NCBI GenBank assembly: GCA_017165825.1
Contig: CM029380.1
Span: 6,464,352 to 6,528,351, forward strand
Length of the DNA: 64,000 nucleotides
Reading direction: 5' to 3'
Origin: Hepsetus odoe
Lineage: Eukaryota > Chordata > Actinopteri > Characiformes > Hepsetidae
In this document: positions 10,776 through 21,002 of the stretch, piece by piece
Position numbering within the stretch: the first letter of the stretch is position 1
Layout: every line of letters begins with the position of its first letter
The notes under the pieces: model-generated
What the model was told of the DNA's origin: nothing
The model's database searches: none
The model's input: only the letters and a program-made list of their open reading frames with translations
Made by a program: the position numbers and the translations under genes

Positions 10776-10931
10776 TCAGATGTTAATGTCCCTGACGTCT
10801 GTGGGAGTGCATGAGAGATCCACGTCCTCCTCCACTCGTTTGGTCTCTGTGGAGATGCTGTGTTGCTGGGCCTGTCTGAGACTGGACTCCAGCAGTGACT
10901 CAATCTGCTCCTGGCACGATCGCAGACAATC
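10776..10931 (-). CDS. ccnd1: ccnd1 exon 5 (terminal, coding part)
   Basis: The acceptor TTCTTTAG ends at 10932. The exon encodes DCLRSCQEQIESLLESSLRQ and ends CTPTDVRDINI-stop (TGA 10778-10776). The preceding intron is only 113 bp. Confidence 0.97.
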   Translation of the reverse strand, partial: DCLRSCQEQIESLLESSLRQAQQHSISTETKRVEEDVDLSCTPTDVRDINI

Positions 10932-13900
10932 CTAAAGAAGAAAGCGGAACAATTTACCACCAGAACTCGGTAATAATTCACCAAAATTCAGCCACATGTG
11001 ACTTTGCTTGTACTGGTAAAGCAGGAATGCAGCGAGGGACTTACCGGGTCACTTCTGATGACCTGTGAGAGGAAGTTGGTGAGGTTCTGGGAGGAGAGAG
11101 AACTGTCGCTGTTCTTCAAGTACAGCCCTTGCACGGCTGCAGCCACACTGCCTGCTGCAATCATGGAGGGAGGGCATGCAATGAAGTTGACATCTGCAAA
11201 AGAAAGAAGCGATGTGGCTCTGGTTAAACCTCATGTCTCAAAACCAACCAGTTATACTTTATAAAAATTTGTGTAGCAATACTGGCTGTAGCCTAAAGGC
11301 TAAAGGCAGAGTGAAACACTGCAAGAAAGGACACATTCTTGGCCACCGAAAAAAGGAAACACAGAAGTTGTCATTTAAAGGGGTGGTTTAAAGGGGGGGT
11401 CTAATATTGAAGTGTGGCATGACTAAATCATAATGAGGGTGGTGATTGCAGGGGACAGTGTGTGACTTTTTTGGGTGACCTCTTGCTGGGGCAGGACTCC
11501 AAGCATTTAAGGGGTAGGGGGTGGGGGGACTGTGCTGTAGGTCCTGCTTCCTCCCACCCCCTACTGCAAACTCCCCCATCCCCCCCAGACTGAAACTATA
11601 TAATAAATCAAACAATGATAAGTGTGTAAAAGACATTTTTATAACAGCATGCTACTTGAATATGCACAAACATTATCTTTATAATAAGACACAATCCTAA
11701 GAAAATGACTTGCTCTAAATACAAAGTGACTGAAATGTGAGTGCTTGTTCAGTGGTAACTTGTCTTCCCACACGGCTTGTGCTGGAGGAGAGGCATTATA
11801 AATCAAAGTAGGGACTTTTCCTCCCCTCTTCCTCTCTCCCTATGGGCTCTGCCCACACATGGAGAGCGTAGCAACACAGCACAACAGTCCTTCTCATAGG
11901 TAGCAAACTACCATTTCTAGCCCAGCGACGAGTGGGCAATTGATAAGACAAATTGAACATAAAGGCACGGGAGCCATCACCCGAAGCCATTCATGTCAGA
12001 GGCTAGCCCCCTTTCTGCACTACCCACCTGACCACAATCTTCCTGGCTGCCATCCCAGGCCACTTCCCAAAGAAACGGAGGTCATAAACATAAAAGGGGA
12101 GCGAGCTGCACTGATACCCACCATGTGCAAGAAAGGACAAAGAAAGAATGAAAGGGGTATTACCAGACGGATTCCTTCCTGAGACACTAAGGGCCATTTC
12201 AGATAGACGATAAACTGACCAAAAGCTGACTGCAATAGGTTACATAACAATAGAGACTGAAGGGGTTCCACTCTTCACAAACCAAGAAAAGGATTGTTTT
12301 ATGGAAGAGTCGTAACTTCCAGTCACATGATGCACTCCTAAACCAAAGATACATTTGTATAAGCAAAGAACACCGGGTTACACAGCAGTCACAGATCAGC
12401 CACAGCATTAAAAGCGCTTATAGATGAAGAGCATAACACTGATTGTCTTGTTAGAACGCAATCTGTCAAGTGAAGGAATATCCCAGGCAATAAAGTAAAT
12501 GGTCACTGTGTGCTGGAAGTAGAAAAATGTAATAATTAAAATAAATTAAAGACCTTAAAGAATTAACAAGGGCCAAAAGAAGGGTAACCAGTCACAGCTC
12601 TTTCATGCACCTAGTGAACAGGTAGATTTGACCACACAGTGAATGACATCTTGCTGTGTTCTCATGATGACCCTATCCTGCACCAGAGCTGCTTACAACT
12701 GGCCTATGAGCATAGAAACTCGACCCCGTTGCATGCATCATGTAAAACATTAGTTGAAGTGATGACCAAGGATGCACTATGGCAAGCCAGCAGAGTGTGA
12801 TGCTTGGGCTAATGCTCTGCTGGGTGACCTTTCTGGTCACGTCATTCATGTGGACGTCCCTTTGACCCACGCCAACTACCTTAACTTTATTTCAGACAAA
12901 CTGCATGGCAAGGGATGTTCTTCAAACGGCACCGACCTCTTTCAGCAGGATAAATGCCACACAGCAACAATTGTTCAGGAACGGTCTGAAGAACATGACC
13001 TCCAAATTCCCCAGATCGCTATCCGATTGAGCAGTAGGATGTGCTAGACAACCCAGTTCAAACCACGGAGGCCCCCCTCACAACTTGCAGAACTTTAAAG
13101 ATCTGTTGCTAACGTCTTGATGCCAGATACCACAGCACACCTTCAGAGGTTTTGTGTGAATTCTGTGCCTTGATGGGTCAGGCAGCACAAAGGAAAAACA
13201 CAGCATTAAGTTGGTTCCAGTGCTATTGCTGATCAGCAGTGTACATTAGGCAGCTTTGTTATTTTGCCTCAAATTAAACATGCTCACACAACCTTAACAG
13301 CCTGCTGCCGCGAGGCACTCTGGCCTCAGCAGAGGCATGGTGCAGACACAACGATCACCACAAAAGGAAAAAGACTTCCTCTCACTCACTGACGCTCACG
13401 TCAGTTTATAATACCTCCGCACAAGGAATTAGGGCAGTTCTTTCCATCCCCATAAAAAAAGCCTTTCTGATTGCAAATTCAAAGAGGAAGCAGGACTGGG
13501 GTCTCTTATTGCACAGTTTTTGATTCAAGCAGGTGCTGAGAAATTTAGTTTTAGCAAACAAAGGGCAGCCTGCAGGTAAAAAAACAGATAAAGATCAAAT
13601 TGTATTGACCTTTAGAACGTAACCTTGAAACCACACCAATCGAAATAAAAAAACTGAAGTTAAATGACACATACCTGTTGCACAGAGAGCTACGAACGTC
13701 TGAGCGTGCTTGCGTAGGATCTGCTTGGTGCTCTGATGTATCTGCAGTTTGGTGAGGAAATGTTCAATGAAATCGTGTGGCGTCACTGAGGCTAGATCCC
13801 ACTTCAGTTTGTTCAGTGCCAGCAGCTCCATTTGCTGTGAGAAAGACAGGAGAAGGCACCGATCACATAAAGGACTTCAAAAAGCAGTTCACGCCTCCCT

Positions 13901-16074
13901 GTCTGCTCACTGAGCAGTCTATGATCTGGCCACTAGATGGTGTCATCTTTCAGGACCTTTAACTGGTGCTTATTAAAGCTATTTAATTAGCAGTACCTCT
14001 TAACCCATTACCACTCCATGGCTGAGTTGCAGTTTTGTCGAAGGAAACGTTAAAATGCAGAACTGCAAACTCAGTCTGCATGCCTTGCATGACTACATCC
14101 CTTCTGCAAAATAATGCAAGGCGAGCGGGAAAAAAAGTGGTATAAACCCATTCAATCCATAATGCATTACTGGGTAATTACCAACAGCTCGCAGGGGCGA
14201 ATGGAGTTGTCTGTGTAAATGCAGAGCTTCTCGGCTGTGAGCGGAACGGTTTCCTTCATCTTGGAGGCCAGGAACATGCAGGCGGCTCCCAGCAGCTGCA
14301 GCCTGCTCTTTTTGGTGGGCTCCACCGACAAGAACCTGTCCAGATAGTTCATGGCCAAAGGGAAGACCTCCTCTTCACACTTCTGCTCTTCACACACCTA
14401 CAGAGGGAGAAGACTGACATGAGACAAAGCACTTGCCTGGAAAGCCTTCTGAAGCATGAGCAAGGGAAAAGTAATGAAAAAAAGAAAAGAAAACAAGCAA
14501 ACACACAAAAAGGCAAGCAGATGTGTTTTTTTGCACTGGGATAAAAACGAAGGGGGTGAAAAAATGGGCTGTTTTAGGCATCGCGCCTATGAAAAATACA
14601 TTTGGAGGAAAAAAGGGTCCGCTGGAAAACGTCCCACGTGGTTTGCACGCACTTGCGCTGCACCAGGCTCGGCTTTGCAAACGAAAAAGACAGCAAAAAA
14701 TATTGGTTCAATCCAGCGATCGCAGAGCGGATTATGTGCCAAAAGCATCGATTAAAGGCGTGCGCGCGCCGACAGCGCGGCTTTAACGAGGCTCGCGCAC
14801 ATGCTAGCGGCCGCTGCTGCGCCCGAATGCTACAAAAGGTGGCGTCAATTTCTAGTTCGTCATCTTTTCAAAAAATATTTAAAAATAGAATAAAATTGTT
14901 TGGGCGCACCGAAACGTCATGTAAATGTCCCAAAACGTGTATTCTATCAGCTGCCATCGAAAAACGTCGAGTTTGTGAAGAGGAAAGGGCTCAATTTAAT
15001 TGGTTTTCCTGCCGCGGCCGAGCGCGCCTTGCCTGTCGTCGAGTGCGCGCTTTCAAAAATTAATAAAAATTATTTGCCTCGACTGAAGACAACTTTAAAC
15101 GCCTGTAAATCCGCCCCAGGCCGTGGGGAACCGGACCCGAACCCGTTCCGGGCTGGGCTTCGTGTTCGGAAGCATTTAAAAACATTTTTTTGCGTTCCGA
15201 GCCGCCGAGCCGAGGAGCCGAACTGAAAGTAAAGTTTTTCCCCCTTTTTACCTCAGAAATCTCCTTTCTGCGGCTCACAGTCCACCCGAACCTCTAGCAC
15301 GGCCCTAAAGGTGCGATTTCGGGCCATTCCCGGCGGGTGTTGTCAAATGTCGGGGTGGTTTGTGGGGTTTTATTTTATTATTTTTTTGGGGAACAGAAGT
15401 TGTCTCCGCGATAGCAAAGATGGCGCATAATAGGCTACTGGCACGAGTGGGATTGCATACGTGTACATAGATATTAAAAGGAAATAAATTCGGCGAGACG
15501 CCTTCGTGGGCTTTTCTTTGGTTTGGGAAGAAAACGAAGCAAAAATCGCCACATCTCTGGGAAGGCTTTTTAAAGCGGAAACCAGACTCCCTCCCCCTCA
15601 GGAAAAAATAGCTACTTTGGCGAGCTGGACCCCCCTCCTCCGCGAAAAAAGTCACTAAAACGTGCAGTTTGGAGACACTTCTTGCAACAAAGTCCACTTT
15701 TCCAGCATTTCTAGGTGTGCCCGAGTAACGCGAGGTGCTTTTTAAGGTCGTATCCCGTCCCGCAGGCCTACAGAGAGCGGGGTCCAAAGAGCATGGGCAG
15801 CACCGTCTTGAGGAGACCCAAAAACAGTTGTAATGAAAAAGACAAGTGGAAAACACTCTTATCAGTTCATACGAACCTCCAGCATCCACGTGGCGACGAT
15901 TTTCCTCATTTTGGGGACGATTTCTTTCTGCACGCACTTGAAGTAGTTGGGAGAGGGCAGATAGTTCTCCTCCGCTCGCAGCATGGTGTGCAGGACGCGG
16001 TCGTTGAGCAGGTTAGCATCGTGGTAAGCTCTCCTCACGGCGTCCACCTCGCAGCACAGCAGCTGGTGCTCCAT
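10776..16074 (-). CDS. ccnd1: Cyclin D1 (G1/S-specific cyclin), complete, five exons
   Basis: The join 16074-15877, 14397-14182, 13834-13675, 11193-11045, 10931-10776 gives 292 residues; human has 295. Cyclin D1 activates CDK4/6 to phosphorylate Rb at G1/S. The Rb-binding LxCxE motif is LLCCE at residues 5-9. The cyclin box lies in exons 1-3, with the CDK4-contact lysine of MFLASKMKE at 112, the same number as in human. The C terminus keeps the degradation signal CTPTDVRDINI, with Thr283 matching human Thr286 (GSK3 site). The acidic stretch before it is much shorter (VEEDVD) than the human Glu run. The start ATG has a strong Kozak context (AGCACCATGG), and no upstream ATG is seen in the roughly 190 nt before it. 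There are no disabling changes. The gene is convergent with lto1. Confidence 0.98.
11045..11193 (-). CDS. ccnd1: ccnd1 exon 4
   Basis: The acceptor TTTGCAG ends at 11194 and the donor GTAAGT starts at 11044. The 149-nt exon completes Asp and reads VNFIACPPSMIAAGSVAAAV to VIRSDP. The exon ends on CCG (Pro241), the codon and residue number of the human G870A splice polymorphism. Confidence 0.96.
11194..13674 (-). other. ccnd1: ccnd1 intron 3 (largest intron, 2.5 kb)
   Basis: The intron is bounded by GT at 13674-13673 and AG at 11195-11194. It carries a Tc1-like transposon fossil at 12388-13244. The remainder (11.2-12.4 kb, with G-runs near 11390-11590) shows no coding or RNA feature that I recognise. 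Confidence 0.85.
12388..13244 (+). mobile_element. Tc1/mariner-like transposon fossil, internally deleted, in ccnd1 intron 3
   Basis: The left end near ACAGATCAGCCACAGCATTA and the right end TGCTATTGCTGATCAGCAGT are imperfect inverted copies of the terminal repeats of a common fish Tc1-like family. Between them is transposase-like sequence: VIHVDVPLTHANYL, then LFQQDKCHTATIVQE with the second catalytic Asp. A shifted frame then has PNSPD..PIEQ with the last catalytic Glu, followed by a stop. At about 0.86 kb versus about 1.3 kb for intact relatives, the 5' half is largely missing. It is antisense to ccnd1 and cannot encode active transposase. Confidence 0.85.
13675..13834 (-). CDS. ccnd1: ccnd1 exon 3
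   Basis: The acceptor CTCACAG ends at 13835 and the donor GTATGT starts at 13674. The 160-nt exon encodes QMELLALNKLKWDLASVTPH and RKHAQTFVALCAT, leaving one base for the next codon. Confidence 0.97.
14182..14397 (-). CDS. ccnd1: ccnd1 exon 2
   Basis: The acceptor CTGTAG ends at 14398 and the donor GTAATT starts at 14181. It has 216 nt and 72 codons: VCEEQKCEEEVFPLAMNYLD at the start and YTDNSIRPCELL at the end. The third residue from the start of the final RPCELL is Cys where human has Glu. Confidence 0.97.
14398..15876 (-). other. ccnd1: ccnd1 intron 1, CpG-rich
   Basis: The intron is bounded by GT at 15876-15875 and AG at 14399-14398. From about 14600 to 15250 CpG dinucleotides are frequent (GCGTGCGCGCGCC, a NotI-type GCGGCCGC near 14808, CCGCGGCCGAGCGCGCC). 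This is probably part of the promoter-associated CpG island. Long open frames here on both strands are composition artefacts. Confidence 0.75.
15877..16074 (-). CDS. ccnd1: ccnd1 exon 1 (coding part)
   Basis: It runs from ATG at 16074-16072 to CTG GAG, followed by donor GTTCGT from 15876. It has 198 nt and 66 codons, as in human. It begins MEHQLLCCEV and contains YFKCVQKEIVPKMRKIVATW. Confidence 0.97.
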
Positions 16075-16171
16075 GGTGCTCACGCGGAGTCCTCACGCGC
16101 TTTTCCTCTGAGCGGAGAAGGGGAGCGGACCGGGGCGACTCGGAGAGCAGGCGCGGAAGGGTCCTGGTGAT

Positions 16172-16197
16172 GCTGCTGCTGCTGCTGCTGCTGCTGC
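16172..16197. repeat. CTG/CAG trinucleotide repeat in ccnd1 5' leader
   Basis: Between eight and nine CTG units on +, so CAG/GCA in the transcript, about 100 nt before the start codon. Confidence 0.95.
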
Positions 16198-16207
16198 GAG
16201 AGTGAGA

Positions 16208-16208
<1 letters not shown>

Positions 16209-16238
<30 letters not shown>
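16209..16238. repeat. (TG)n(AG)n microsatellite near ccnd1 5' end
   Basis: Ten TG units followed by five GA units. Confidence 0.9.
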
Positions 16239-16309
16239 CCTCTGAAAACTCTTCCCCCTGCTCGAGCGAGGAAAAAAAGGAAAGCTCCCCTTCAGAGCAA
16301 TGCAGCCGA

Positions 16310-16317
16310 TGACGTGA
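16310..16317 (-). promoter_or_regulatory. ccnd1: CRE-like site TCACGTCA
   Basis: The site holds a full ACGTCA half-site at the position of the human CCND1 CRE, which binds CREB/ATF factors. Confidence 0.8.
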
Positions 16318-16333
16318 ACTGTTGTTAAGGGAA

Positions 16334-16341
16334 GATCAAAG
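16334..16341 (-). promoter_or_regulatory. ccnd1: TCF/LEF site CTTTGATC
   Basis: It matches the Wnt-responsive TCF/LEF consensus and the known human CCND1 site, 16 bp upstream of the CRE-like site. Confidence 0.8.
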
Positions 16342-16407
16342 CGCCGAGGGAGCGCGAGAGGGAGAGAGGGGAGGGGGGGCTGTGATAAAGAGAGTATATG
16401 TTAGTAT

Positions 16408-16434
16408 GAGAGAGAGAGAGAGAGAGAGAGAGAG
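16408..16434. repeat. (GA)n microsatellite
   Basis: About 13 GA units just upstream of the ccnd1 core promoter. Confidence 0.95.
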
Positions 16435-16518
16435 GCTGTCTGTCTGCTCAGCCAGGAGATTCTTCGTAAGGAACTTTGTGGTCGTTTCTATTGCGCCCAG
16501 TGTGGAAATGGGAGGTCC

Positions 16519-16539
16519 TTTTTTTTTTTTTTTTTTTTT
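16519..16539. repeat. Poly-T tract
   Basis: About 21 T residues. Confidence 0.9.
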
Positions 16540-16559
16540 ATTTTACCCCGGGTGAGGGT

Positions 16560-19500
16560 AGACTGCGGGGGGTAGGCAACAGAGGAGGAGCGAGGGGTCT
16601 TTTCTGATGAGCAGGAGGGTCCAGGCTGGAGGGGTAGAGATGTGTATTGGTAAGAAGTTTAGGTAGGGGGCAGTAGAACTGGCCAAATCACAGTAATTGT
16701 CCTGTGTGGCTCATTAAAGCATAAAGGGATGCATTGGAACTGGATCTGGTTGAGCAACTGGATCTGCCTGGACAATAAGACCATATTAGACAATCCTGAA
16801 AAATGACAGTGACATTAGAAGCCCAAATGCTCATCAACTCCGAGGTTCTTTGCAATGGGAGCAGAATGCATCCTGTTTATTAGTGTGTAAAATGTTTCTA
16901 GAATCATGTGAATAAACCTTCCCACTTAATCCTTAAATCTGGGCCCAACCTAACAGCAGCATGCACCAGCCGTGCACAAAGATCAGACTTATATCTAAAG
17001 TTGTTTAGGTCACTTTGACACAGATTGTAATGCAGATTTGGGGGTAAAAGGGGGGGTTAAAGGCTGCGATCCTTTGTTCCTCGCCGAGGAAGAGGAGGAA
17101 ACAGAAATTAGTCTGAACCAATGAGGGCAAACTGGAGTTGCCAGGCAGATCTGCGGCTGGATCGTCTCGTCTCAGCCTCCCATTGGGCGAACATGTGAGT
17201 GTGAATGTGGAAAACTTCCCCAAAAGAGGGAGAGTTTTTAATCGACTCAAAGAGGAGCGCAGAGCTGGAGATCTCGGTGTTGCTCAAGGCTCAGGAGAGC
17301 AACACGTGGAGAAGATCCAGCAGTGTGTCATCCAGAAAATAAAATGGCTTCAGGCGGTGCGATCTCAGAAATAGTCAGTTGTGGGTCTTTCAAAAGTGGC
17401 TCCACTGACTTAAAGTCCTAAACTGTTGTGTGATGTTAACAGTTTTGCTCAAACAGGGGCGCTCTCTCTTTAAAGACCTCGCTGCTGTCGCTGGAGGATG
17501 AATCGGAGCCTTTCAAATTCCTCACATTCCTGCTTCGGCACTTTCAAATACCGTGCAACTGCTAATATGAGCGCACCAGGAAAAGTTTTGCCAGTTGCTT
17601 TTTACTTGGGCTTCTCCATTTGTTTAGAGTCATATTCTACAGCAGTGGGATAAACACTGGCAATGCAAAGCCTGAAAGAGAATAAATAAACTGATTGTGT
17701 TAAACTGCGAATGTCGTTTGTAATTAAGTTGGATATTTTAAAATATTTTGCCTGCACAGTAACAAAGCAGGTTGTAATCACAAACTGTACCTAGGATATC
17801 AAAAAATGGCAATGACAGTCACTATTAAATCCACAACAAAGTAGTCTTATCTTGATTTTCCTTTGAATTTTATCCTGTTTTTTTCTGTCTGGTTGCAGAT
17901 ATTAGTTTAAACGATTGTTTTCCAGGAATGCGTATATTAAAATAACTTCCTGCACTACGCATGCAAGGATTAATCAGATGTTAGTAATAATTTTAATAAA
18001 GTTCAACGTTGCAGCTTTTTTTTTCAGCAGGAAAAATCAACTCATAGTGAAACTGACCTACAGAGATGGGGGAGGAAAAAAAGAACAAGGAAATAATGAC
18101 AATGCATTTCTTTTTAACTATACAAACATCAAGCAGAAACATTACTCAAATATTCTGTATTTAGTTTCCATGTTTCTGTTCAATTCTGCATTTTCATCCA
18201 ATACAGAGAAGTAAAGGGTCACAAGCAAAGTATCAAGGCTTTGTTAACTGAAAGAAAGACCATGTGAGTTTTCGACTTCGCTGCTTTTACTGCCATTACG
18301 GTAAAATGAATAGGAAGTTTTAAGGCCTTGCAAATGTTCCTTTCAGAACAAGCCACTGAGTTTAAATTCATGTTTTATCAGGAGATGTTCAAAAGCCTAA
18401 ACAGACATGAAATAAAAAGTTGTACATTTATTTGATTTAGTATTGTACAGATTGTAAAAAAGCAAATCTTGTGACACATTGCCTTATAAGACAAGATTGC
18501 AATCATCGTAATAATATAAGTTTGTCTTTAGAATAATTCTGACATGGGCAAAGATCAATATTGAACTCAATATTGAGGGAGTTGAAGAGTTTGCCAATTT
18601 ATTCAGTAGAATATGTATAAGATCTTAAATGTCTTTCATTTCTTTCTTTTATTGAGTATCCAAAAGTGAGACCCGGTGTAGAGCCCGAAACGGAATCCAC
18701 ACGACGGGACAAGCCTGCTGTTTTCTATGTATAAAATTGGGTCTTTATTAATTAGGACTAATTACCAACTGACTGTGTCACTGAAGTATAATATTAGAAT
18801 ATTAGAAGTTTCACAAATGTGCAGAGAGAAGTAAGGTGAGTGTAAATCAGCAGCCCAGACTAATCCTAAGCCCAGTAACTGATCCTCAGTCTACATACTT
18901 TTGATGGGACCCCTCGTGACTTGTTTTGCCAACACTGGGAAAAAAAAAAGCAAACAAAAAACAATAAAGATCAGTGGGCTGGAATTCCTCAGTTTAACTT
19001 CTTAAATAGTACTTTCTCATTAAACCATCATTAATTTGTAAAAGTGATATTTAAAAGCTTCCCGGTTGATCTTTTCTCTGGTGAATGAATCTTTAAAAAG
19101 CAGCTGAGATTTGATTGTTTAGCTTCTCAAAAAATTGCCACCATAGGTAGCTCATTTATGAGTTTTATCAAAAGGGATAGAAGGTGTTAATAGAGACTCA
19201 GACAGACGCTGGATCAGAAGGTGGGCGCGCACGCCTGTGTTGGAACGTGAGGGTGAGGGTACAACAAATAGCTCTCTCTGGATCCCCAGGGGGCCAGCGG
19301 TGGTGCTCAGACCTGGAGAGAGCGGAGATTAGAAAACAAAGGGCCGCAACAAAGGACGGTCCTCATTTTCAGGTTTCAACCAGGGTGTCGGTCTAATTGC
19401 TGCAGAGCACCCCTCTCCTCCCCCAGCACCATCTTTCCTCTTTCAGCCCTAATTCCGACCCATTATCCACTCTGCAATCTCCATGTAAATGGAACTTTTC

Positions 19501-20750
19501 GCTCGTTTTTTCGAATACACCATGCAGGTTACTGTATGCAACACAGCGAGTCTGCATCGGCTGTTACATCTGTGCCCTGTTTTTGCACAAAACAGCCAAC
19601 AAAAAACAATGGTCATCAGGAAGTTCTGTCAAATCTGGACTTTTTAAAATAGGAAATAGTATGTGATACAGTTTCTTAAATTGCACAAGCAAGTCTTCAA
19701 TAAGCAGCAAACTTCAAACAACAAATATGTCATTGATGGTCCTTTATGTTTTAACTAGGGTTATTAGGCTTTTTACAAAACATTTTATTGAAAGCATAAA
19801 GACCATCCTCTTCTTGGAATGATGGAAACCCTCCATAATGCAGAAAATGCATTAGTTATGGAAATAAAAATCATTTATGACAAAAGGTTGGCTTGTATTT
19901 TGTGGCCTGATTTTTCCTCAGAGCTCCCGTGTGTCTGTATTTCTTACAAAAAAGCTGCTGCAAACATTACATCAACAGGTCTTTTGTATTTGTAGAATTT
20001 AGACTTTAAAATGACTGTAATACTTTATCAATCACACATACTTACAAGTTGCCTCTCCAGCTTCATTGCAGTACAAATTAGTGAACTGTGTGCATTACAG
20101 GTTAATATTCACTTCATTTCATTGAAGTGACAGATTCCCGCTTCTTTGGTATAAAGAGCTGACCATCCTGATTTACAGCAGGCCAGTAAATCTGTGGGCC
20201 ATTTGCAGCTGTGCATTAAATTGCCCACAAAATGCTGCCAAAGGCAGGTGTACATTTGCAACTGCTGTTAAAGTGGCATTGCTGCACAGTCGAGGACTAT
20301 CCGCCAACTAATGATAAGGGTATTACAAGTCGTCAATCACCTGAACTAATCCTTCCACCAAATAATACCTGCAGGCCCCCCTGACCCTGCCTGTCATCTC
20401 GGCCCACTTCTACTCCACACTGTTTCTCGTTAAGCTCCTGCTGGTTACGCTAAGCCCTCAGGTGTACTGGTCGTGAGCCCCTATTCTCAGGCTTTAACCA
20501 GACCTTTCTCCTTTAATGGTGTTTTTGTGTTGTTTATGGAACTGACCCAGGACGTGTCATAAAACAAGCCAAATGTGTGATATATTGTCCCTCCACTCTG
20601 AAAAAAAATGTAAGCGTCATATGCACCAATGACTATTGTCCAAAAATAATGGCTTATGATTAAAGCTAGAACAACTGCCTGTATCTCAAATTACATATGT
20701 GTCTGTTAAAAGCTTCTGCTCTCCATGTTTAAGCTAAAATATCTTTGTCT
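16560..20750. other. Upstream flank of ccnd1, no gene
   Basis: No coding region, RNA gene or clear repeat was recognised. Short open frames (for example 17915-18214, 19184-19666) have no family resemblance. This is proximal upstream sequence and may hold enhancers, but nothing specific stands out. Confidence 0.5.
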
Positions 20751-20751
20751 T

Positions 20752-21002
20752 TGGGCTTTGGGTTAGCGGTTAGGGACAAAGCCCCAGGGTCGGAAGGTCG
20801 TGGGCAGAATCCCAGGCTGGTAGGTTGCCCTGAGGCCCTGAGCCAAGGTACTGTCCCCGTCGCTGCTCCCTGGGCACTGGATATAGTTACCCTCACTGCG
20901 CAGTATTTACAGGTTAAAAGGAGAGGTTGCATTTCATTGTGGTTCACCATGTGCTGTGCTGTGTTTCACAATGACCACTAGTCACTTTCTTTTTTCACTT
21001 TC
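20752..21002 (+). mobile_element. tRNA-derived SINE (family A)
   Basis: The copy contains TTAGCGGTTAGGGACAAAGC, GGTTGCCCTGAGGCCCTGAG, TACTGTCCCCGTCGCTGCTC and TTTCATTGTGGTTCACCATG, with a TTTTTCACTTTC tail. The order matches the other family A copies. Confidence 0.9.

Larger units (their letters stand above)
16075..16262 (-). other. ccnd1: ccnd1 5' untranslated region (inferred)
   Basis: This is the sequence between the start codon and the inferred transcription start, roughly 50 bp below the CRE as in human. It has no upstream ATG. It contains CAG repeats (16172-16197) and (CA)n/(CT)n tracts. Confidence 0.5.
16255..16380 (-). promoter_or_regulatory. ccnd1: ccnd1 core promoter
   Basis: On the gene strand the order is CCCCTCCC/CGCTCCC (GC-box-like), CTTTGATC (TCF/LEF), CTTAACAACAGT, then TCACGTCA (CRE-like). 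The human CCND1 promoter, as I recall it, has CTTTGATC, CTTAACAACAGT and TAACGTCA in that order with spacing within one base, the CRE lying about 50 bp before the start site. No TATA box is evident, as expected for this gene. Confidence 0.85.

Noticed and set aside
14456..15278. Several open frames of 70-150 residues
   Set aside because: They lie in ccnd1 intron 1, in a CpG-rich region where stop codons are scarce, and overlap one another in different frames.
15305..15937. 210-residue minus-strand open frame, longest in the window
   Set aside because: It starts inside exon 1 in the wrong frame and runs through intron 1. It is a shadow of ccnd1.
16322..16555. 77-residue frame upstream of ccnd1
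   Set aside because: It runs through the core promoter, (GA)n and poly-T tracts; low complexity.
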